Source: an uncultured Faecalibacterium sp. (lineage in GTDB: Bacteria; Bacillota; Clostridia; Oscillospirales; Ruminococcaceae). Taken from it: a DNA stretch of 8,440 nucleotides. The stretch lies in NCBI GenBank assembly GCA_900765705.1, contig CAAFSR010000232.1, positions 1 to 8,440 of the forward strand, given 5' to 3'. The notes beneath the pieces were generated by a model that worked only from the letters and a program-made list of their open reading frames with translations, had not been told where the DNA came from and did not search any database. The position numbers and the translations under genes were made by a program. Below are positions 5,522 through 8,440 of this stretch, in pieces. Positions within the stretch are counted from its first letter, which is position 1, and every line of letters begins with the position of its first letter.

Positions 5522-5541
5522 TGGTTAGCTAAATCTAACCA
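5522..5541. promoter_or_regulatory. Palindrome TGGTTAG-N6-CTAACCA, possible operator
   Basis: This is a perfect 7-bp inverted repeat with a 6-nt spacer, about 7 nt past the predicted start of the plus-strand transcript. Its core GTTAG-N6-CTAAC, and on the plus strand GGTTAGC-N5-CTAAC, recurs at 5186-5202 before pflB. The position just downstream of a promoter is typical of a repressor operator; it could also be the first hairpin of an RNA. Confidence 0.5.
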
Positions 5542-5558
5542 CGTTGCACCAGAAAAAA

Positions 5559-5645
5559 GGAGCGTCTGCAAGCGCTCCGCTCCATTCCTCCATTCCTTTC
5601 TCTTTTCTACGGGAGACGGCAGCACGGTTTGCTCTGCTGCTCCCT
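5559..5645. repeat. Degenerate copy of the intergenic repeat with its side hairpin
   Basis: GGAGCGTCTGCAAGCGCTCC (5559-5578) resembles the stem GGAGCGTC-TGCG-GACGCTCC of the hairpin at 1-36 but pairs over only 6 bp. After about 25 nt comes TTTTCTACGGGAG (5603-5615), followed by GTTTGC, CTGC and CCCT in the same order as in the element at 2009-2063. The right-hand GTGAAAA end is missing. I read it as a decayed third copy, with lower certainty than the other two. On the minus strand TTTTTT (5558-5553) follows the hairpin. Confidence 0.35.
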
Positions 5646-5691
5646 GCGCGGCACCGGCTGTGTTTGGTACCACAGCCGACGCAAAGAAAAC

Positions 5692-5734
5692 AAAATCGGG
5701 ACGTGCAGCTTGACCACCTGCACGCCCCGATTTT
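5692..5734. terminator. Bidirectional terminator after the membrane operon
   Basis: AAAATCGGG-A-CGTGCAG (5692-5708) pairs with CTGCACG-C-CCCGATTTT (5718-5734), with one A-C mismatch and a 9-nt loop. T-rich tails follow on both strands: TTTTGTTTTC on the minus strand and TTTTTGTTTTT on the plus strand. It lies directly after the stop codon at 5740 and should end the 6203-7240/5740-6198 transcript. It would also end any plus-strand RNA from 5515. Confidence 0.85.
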
Positions 5735-5739
5735 TGTTT

Positions 5740-6198
5740 TTACTTTCCCATCCCCGCCAGCTGTTCGTACAGCTGTGCTGCGCCGCCGCCGGGGTATTTT
5801 ACGCTGACAAAGGCGCTGTTCAGGATGCACACGCCGTCCGAGTATACCGTCAGCAGAAACTTCTGATTTTCGGCATCGTCATAAAAGCTGATAGTGACAG
5901 ACTGCACCGGGAAGGTGGTGTGGGTGTAGGAGGAGTATTTCTGATTCAGCTTTTTGCGGCAGGAAACGGTGGAAAGCAATTCTGCCGCCTGTTGGAACTC
6001 TTCGCTGTCCATGGGGAGGATATGGTAGTCCATCTCGTCCCGACTGGCGAAATTCCGGATGGTCTCGGTGCGAACACTGCCCTGCGAGCTGGCACGCACC
6101 AACGCTTTCAGGTCGATGGGGCGGTAAAGCATTGCAAAGACCACCAGCACGAACAGAATAAAAAATACAGCAGCGCGTGGAATGTGAAAGCTTTTCAT
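5740..6198 (-). CDS. Small membrane-anchored protein of unknown function
   Basis: I do not recognise this 152-residue protein. A single hydrophobic segment (about residues 9-25, with Arg8 before it) suggests an N-terminal anchor, with the remaining 125 or so residues probably outside the membrane. The soluble part has alternating polar and hydrophobic stretches (VQSVTISFYDD, FLLTVYSDGVCILN, 98-127) that look like beta strands. Cys80 and Cys124 could form a disulfide if it is exported. The ATG at 6198 is chosen because AAAGGAGG at the very end of the preceding gene lies 9 nt upstream; a longer frame exists but lacks such a site. Only 4 nt separate it from the flippase-like gene, so they are co-transcribed and probably act together in the envelope. 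This role is inferred from position only. Confidence 0.8.
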   Translation of the reverse strand: MKSFHIPRAAVFFILFVLVVFAMLYRPIDLKALVRASSQGSVRTETIRNFASRDEMDYHILPMDSEEFQQAAELLSTVSCRKKLNQKYSSYTHTTFPVQSVTISFYDDAENQKFLLTVYSDGVCILNSAFVSVKYPGGGAAQLYEQLAGMGK

Positions 6199-6202
6199 CG
6201 AC

Positions 6203-7240
6203 TTACGCCTCCTTTGGCGGCTCCGTTTGTGCCAAATGCCGCTGGGCGATGAAAAAGCCCACGGCACTGGCGGCAAATACCGCATAATAGCTGGCGATGC
6301 GGTAGAGCATCAGTACGCTCATCACCTCGCCCCGCTCCAGAAAGCTGCCGAACACCAGCAGAAAGGCGGTCTCGATAGAGCCCATCCCGGCTACGTTGGG
6401 CAGCGCGTTGGAAACGAAGAGCATCAGGCTGGTGAGCAGCTGTACCTGCCAGAAGCCCAGCGGCGAAAGCCCCATGAACCGGATGCACAGGTACGGCAGG
6501 CAGAACAGCCCGAACAGCTTGAGCGCCTGCAGGGCAAAAATTTTCAGGCAGCGGGGCTTATCCGCCAGCAGACGGCGGCTCTCGGTGCTCAGCACCTCCA
6601 GCTGCTCCAGCCAGTCAGTGCGGCGCTGCTGCCACTTTTCGGTCTTGGGCAAAAAGCCCAGCAGCCAGCGGGCGAGGTTTTGCACCAGCGGCGAAACGCA
6701 CAGCAGCACCAGTGCCACAATGACCACCGCTACCACAGCGTATGCCATGGGCAGATAGCGCATGACACCGGTGGTGTTGGCAGTAAGCCAGCGGCGCTGC
6801 AAAAGCAGCATCACGGTGGCGTACAGCAGCACGGTGCTCTTGTGGAAAACGTATTCCAGCGTCATCAGGCCTGCGCCGGGGCCAAGCGGCAGCCCGGCCT
6901 TGTGCAGGTAGTACAGCTGCACCGGCACAGCGCCGGCACCCAGCGTGACCACGTTGCCAAAGGTGCCGCACCAGCCCACATCCAGCCCCTGCCACAGCTT
7001 GAACTGCGGCAGACGGCTGCGCACGATGACCCACGCCACGCACCCCTCCAGCAGGGGATAGCTGAGGCCAACCGCCAGCACCGCCAGTACCTGCCACAAC
7101 GACAGCTGCGCCAGCGCCGTGGTGATCTCGGCCCAGTGATCCTTAAAAATGAACACGATGATGCAGGTAAGCACCAGCAGCACCAGCAGAGAGAGCGCGG
7201 CCTTTTTGCGGGAGGGCTGCTGCGCAGCGGCTTGGCTCAT
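6203..7240 (-). CDS. Polytopic membrane protein, LPG-synthase-TM / flippase-like (UPF0104) family
   Basis: This 345-residue integral membrane protein has about seven or eight hydrophobic segments, for example near residues 14-32, 50-66, 137-147, 164-183, 236-253, 266-280 and 316-331. Features of the family related to the flippase domain of MprF are visible: GAGAVPVQLYYLHK (101-114), LEYVFHKS (128-135), PNVAGMGSIET (281-291) corresponding to the usual P-G-x-G-x-x-E block, and LMLYRIASYY (310-319). It has only this domain and lacks the aminoacyltransferase part of MprF. Family members are proposed to move or modify lipids or lipid-linked sugars, but the substrate here cannot be told. The start at 7240 follows AAAGGAG (7258-7252); the open frame to 7372 would cross its own promoter. 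A glycosyltransferase gene lies upstream. Confidence 0.88.
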   Translation of the reverse strand: MSQAAAQQPSRKKAALSLLVLLVLTCIIVFIFKDHWAEITTALAQLSLWQVLAVLAVGLSYPLLEGCVAWVIVRSRLPQFKLWQGLDVGWCGTFGNVVTLGAGAVPVQLYYLHKAGLPLGPGAGLMTLEYVFHKSTVLLYATVMLLLQRRWLTANTTGVMRYLPMAYAVVAVVIVALVLLCVSPLVQNLARWLLGFLPKTEKWQQRRTDWLEQLEVLSTESRRLLADKPRCLKIFALQALKLFGLFCLPYLCIRFMGLSPLGFWQVQLLTSLMLFVSNALPNVAGMGSIETAFLLVFGSFLERGEVMSVLMLYRIASYYAVFAASAVGFFIAQRHLAQTEPPKEA

Positions 7241-7292
7241 GGAAACAAAACTCCTTTCGGTATGGCGGATCTTCGCCGGAAATTCTGGAACC

Positions 7293-7301
7293 AGTATAGC
7301 A
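7293..7301 (-). promoter_or_regulatory. Extended -10 promoter of the membrane operon
   Basis: On the minus strand TGC-TATACT (7301-7293) is an extended -10 element about 50 nt upstream of the gene start at 7240. No clear -35 lies at 17 nt; TTCACA is found at 20 nt. It follows the terminator at 7379-7426, so the membrane operon is probably transcribed independently of the glycosyltransferase gene. Confidence 0.55.
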
Positions 7302-7378
7302 CATCTCCCGTTGATTTTTGTGAACGGATGCGGAACTTTGTTGGGCAATTTGGGGCATTTGATAAAATGCAAAGAGCG

Positions 7379-7426
7379 TTAAAAAGCCATACCGGGCAGC
7401 CGCAGCTGCCCGGTATGGCTTTTTAA
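7379..7426 (-). terminator. Intrinsic terminator of the glycosyltransferase gene
   Basis: Bases 7379-7400 pair perfectly with 7405-7426 (22 bp), directly beyond the stop codon. The loop on the minus strand is TGCG closed by C-G, the same UNCG-type loop as in the other terminators here. The stem ends in A-T pairs, so both strands carry a T5 run and it may work in both directions. Confidence 0.85.
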
Positions 7427-7427
7427 C

Positions 7428-8440
7428 TTATTCGTTCTCGTCCGTCAGCTCTTTTACCAGCCTTGTCAGGGTGGCTACATAGGATTCGTTGGAGAACTTC
7501 TGCTCGTACAGGCGGCGGCAGTCGTCGTGCATGGCAGCCAGCGCCTCCGGGTGCTCAATGGCCCATGTCAGCTTGTCCGCCAGCTGCTGCGGGTCGTCGT
7601 CTTTGTAGAGGAAGCCGTCCACCCCTTCGGTCACCAGTCCGGCGGTGCCGGTGTGCTCCGATACGATGGAGGGCTTGCCAAAGATCAGACCCTCGGTGAC
7701 AAAGGTGGGCATGGGGTCATCGCGGGAGGCACACACTACGCAATTGCACTGCTCCATCAGGGATTTTACCTCCGGACGCTCCAGCCGCTTGCGGTAGAAA
7801 ACGGTCTGGGGGTAGTCCCGTACCAAAGCGTCCACGGCGTTGTACATCCCCTTGTCGGCGGCCTTGCCCACGAACAGGAAGGCTGCCTTCTCCCGCACCG
7901 CAGAGGGCAGCAGCCGGATGGCGTTGCAGAAGATATCCGGGCCCTTGCGGGGCTCCAGCGAGCCTACCGTCACAAACAGGGTGCGTCCCCCGGCAAAGCT
8001 GATGTCGTAGCGGGGGAACTGCTCGGCAGCGTAGTCCGGCAGGCCGTAGATCAGCTGCTCGATGGCAAAATCCGGCCGCACCGAATGCATGGCGGCGGTG
8101 GCGTGGGAGCCCACGGCGCAGATGTGTACGTTTTTGCCCAGCTGCTTGGGGATCTTGTGGGTGATGAAGGGGTAGCCCGCAAAGGCATCGTGCAGCCACC
8201 ACAGCACCGGCACAAAGGAGCCGTTCAGGGTGCACACCACAGGGGCCTCCACCACCGTGTTGGCCAGCACAAAGTCTGCGCTGGTGGCCAGCCCCCACAA
8301 GGCGCTGGAAGTAACGCAGTCCGGGCGGGTGACCACGGCGGCACCGGCCTCCAAAAACAGCTGCAGCGGGCCCTCATCGGTGGGGCCCAGCACCACCACC
8401 TCAAAGCCAAGGCTGCGCAGCACCGGCACGGCGCTTACCA
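7428..8440 (-). CDS. GT-B glycosyltransferase, group 4 type, N-terminus outside window
   Basis: This protein is likely to transfer a sugar from a nucleotide-sugar donor in surface polysaccharide or glycolipid synthesis. The visible part of about 337 residues ends at the TAA at 7428-7430. The frame is still open at the window edge and begins inside a typical GT-B N-terminal strand (LRSLGFEVVVLGP), so the true start is missing; the GTG at 8429 is not the start. The second domain shows FVTVGSLEPRKGPDIF, FLFVGKA, and the donor-site block DDPMPTFVTEGLIFGKPSIVSEHTG. In that block the usual E-x7-E appears as D-x7-E. The tail GFLYKDDDPQQLADKL is typical of the family. The exact sugar and acceptor cannot be told. 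The first residues also leave open that this is the C-terminal module of a larger glycosyltransferase. Confidence 0.88.
   Translation of the reverse strand, partial: VSAVPVLRSLGFEVVVLGPTDEGPLQLFLEAGAAVVTRPDCVTSSALWGLATSADFVLANTVVEAPVVCTLNGSFVPVLWWLHDAFAGYPFITHKIPKQLGKNVHICAVGSHATAAMHSVRPDFAIEQLIYGLPDYAAEQFPRYDISFAGGRTLFVTVGSLEPRKGPDIFCNAIRLLPSAVREKAAFLFVGKAADKGMYNAVDALVRDYPQTVFYRKRLERPEVKSLMEQCNCVVCASRDDPMPTFVTEGLIFGKPSIVSEHTGTAGLVTEGVDGFLYKDDDPQQLADKLTWAIEHPEALAAMHDDCRRLYEQKFSNESYVATLTRLVKELTDENE

Larger units (their letters stand above)
5162..5739. other. 578-nt gene-free region between pflB and the upstream membrane operon
   Basis: I find no convincing gene here: the short open frames lack ribosome binding sites and domain character. 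The contents from left to right are the pflB ribosome binding site, a GTTAG-N6-CTAAC palindrome (5187-5202), a terminator-like hairpin (5216-5241), a TGCCGG/CCGGCA palindrome (5264-5276), two opposed promoter-like sequences (5312-5364), an AT-rich stretch, a near-consensus plus-strand promoter (5480-5508), a second palindrome (5522-5541), a series of hairpins including a degenerate repeat copy (5559-5678), and a bidirectional terminator (5692-5734). The individual signals are listed separately. Confidence 0.7.
5515..5740 (+). ncRNA. Candidate structured small RNA of about 225 nt
   Basis: The candidate would start from the promoter at 5480-5508 and end at the bidirectional terminator at 5692-5734. 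Between them lie consecutive inverted repeats: 5522-5528/5535-5541, 5559-5564/5573-5578, 5619-5624/5635-5640 extended by 5611-5614/5641-5644, and 5655-5662/5671-5678. There is no credible reading frame: the best begins at a TTG without a proper ribosome binding site. No known RNA family is recognised. It is inferred only from the promoter, folding and terminator, and could instead be the 3' region of the minus-strand operon plus unrelated repeats. Confidence 0.25.

Noticed and set aside
5162..5541. Rex or FNR operator before pflB
   Set aside because: Neither TTGTTAA-N4-TTAACAA-like nor TTGAT-N4-ATCAA-like sequences are present. The GTTAG-N6-CTAAC sites have different half-sites and spacing.
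5480..5830. Several short frames on both strands around 5480-5830
   Set aside because: They overlap hairpins and a bidirectional terminator, use unsupported starts, and contradict one another. None has a ribosome binding site at a proper distance.

Overview
The window looks like chromosomal DNA of a GC-rich, anaerobic, low-oxygen Firmicute. Faecalibacterium or a close relative in the Oscillospiraceae/Ruminococcaceae is my best guess. The reasons are GC-rich Clostridia-like codon use, AGGAGG-type ribosome binding sites, a T-box-controlled cysS and a formate-generating pflB-pflA pair. The genus is an inference from gene style, not a proven assignment. All six genes lie on the minus strand, so transcription runs from high to low coordinates. 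I see no rRNA, tRNA, CRISPR array, transposase or phage gene.

Layout in transcription order: (1) 7428-8440, a group 4 (GT-B) glycosyltransferase whose N-terminus lies beyond the window, closed by a near-perfect 22-bp hairpin terminator at 7379-7426. (2) A two-gene unit with its own extended -10 promoter: a polytopic membrane protein of the LPG-synthase-TM/flippase-like family (6203-7240), then 4 nt later a small membrane-anchored protein of unknown function (5740-6198). It ends in a bidirectional terminator (5692-5734). (3) A 578-nt gene-free stretch (5162-5739) unusually rich in signals: two matching palindromes (GTTAG-N6-CTAAC), a good plus-strand promoter with no gene in front of it, a run of hairpins, a degenerate repeat copy, opposed promoter-like sequences and the pflB leader. 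(4) pflB and pflA (5161 to 2170), overlapping by 14 nt, which form the anaerobic pyruvate-to-acetyl-CoA-plus-formate module and its radical-SAM activase. (5) A 521-nt gap (1649-2169) holding the pflA terminator, a repeat element, a near-consensus promoter and a cysteine-type T-box leader. (6) cysS (251-1648), followed by a second copy of the repeat element between two inward-facing terminators (1-169).

Functionally, pflB and pflA are one metabolic module. cysS is an independent unit sensing uncharged tRNA-Cys. The upstream genes look like cell-envelope functions. The most interesting material is non-coding: the shared palindrome pair and orphan transcript candidate upstream of pflB, and a family of intergenic elements built from a TTTTCACGGGAG inverted repeat beside perfect 16-bp hairpins with a C(UGCG)G tetraloop.
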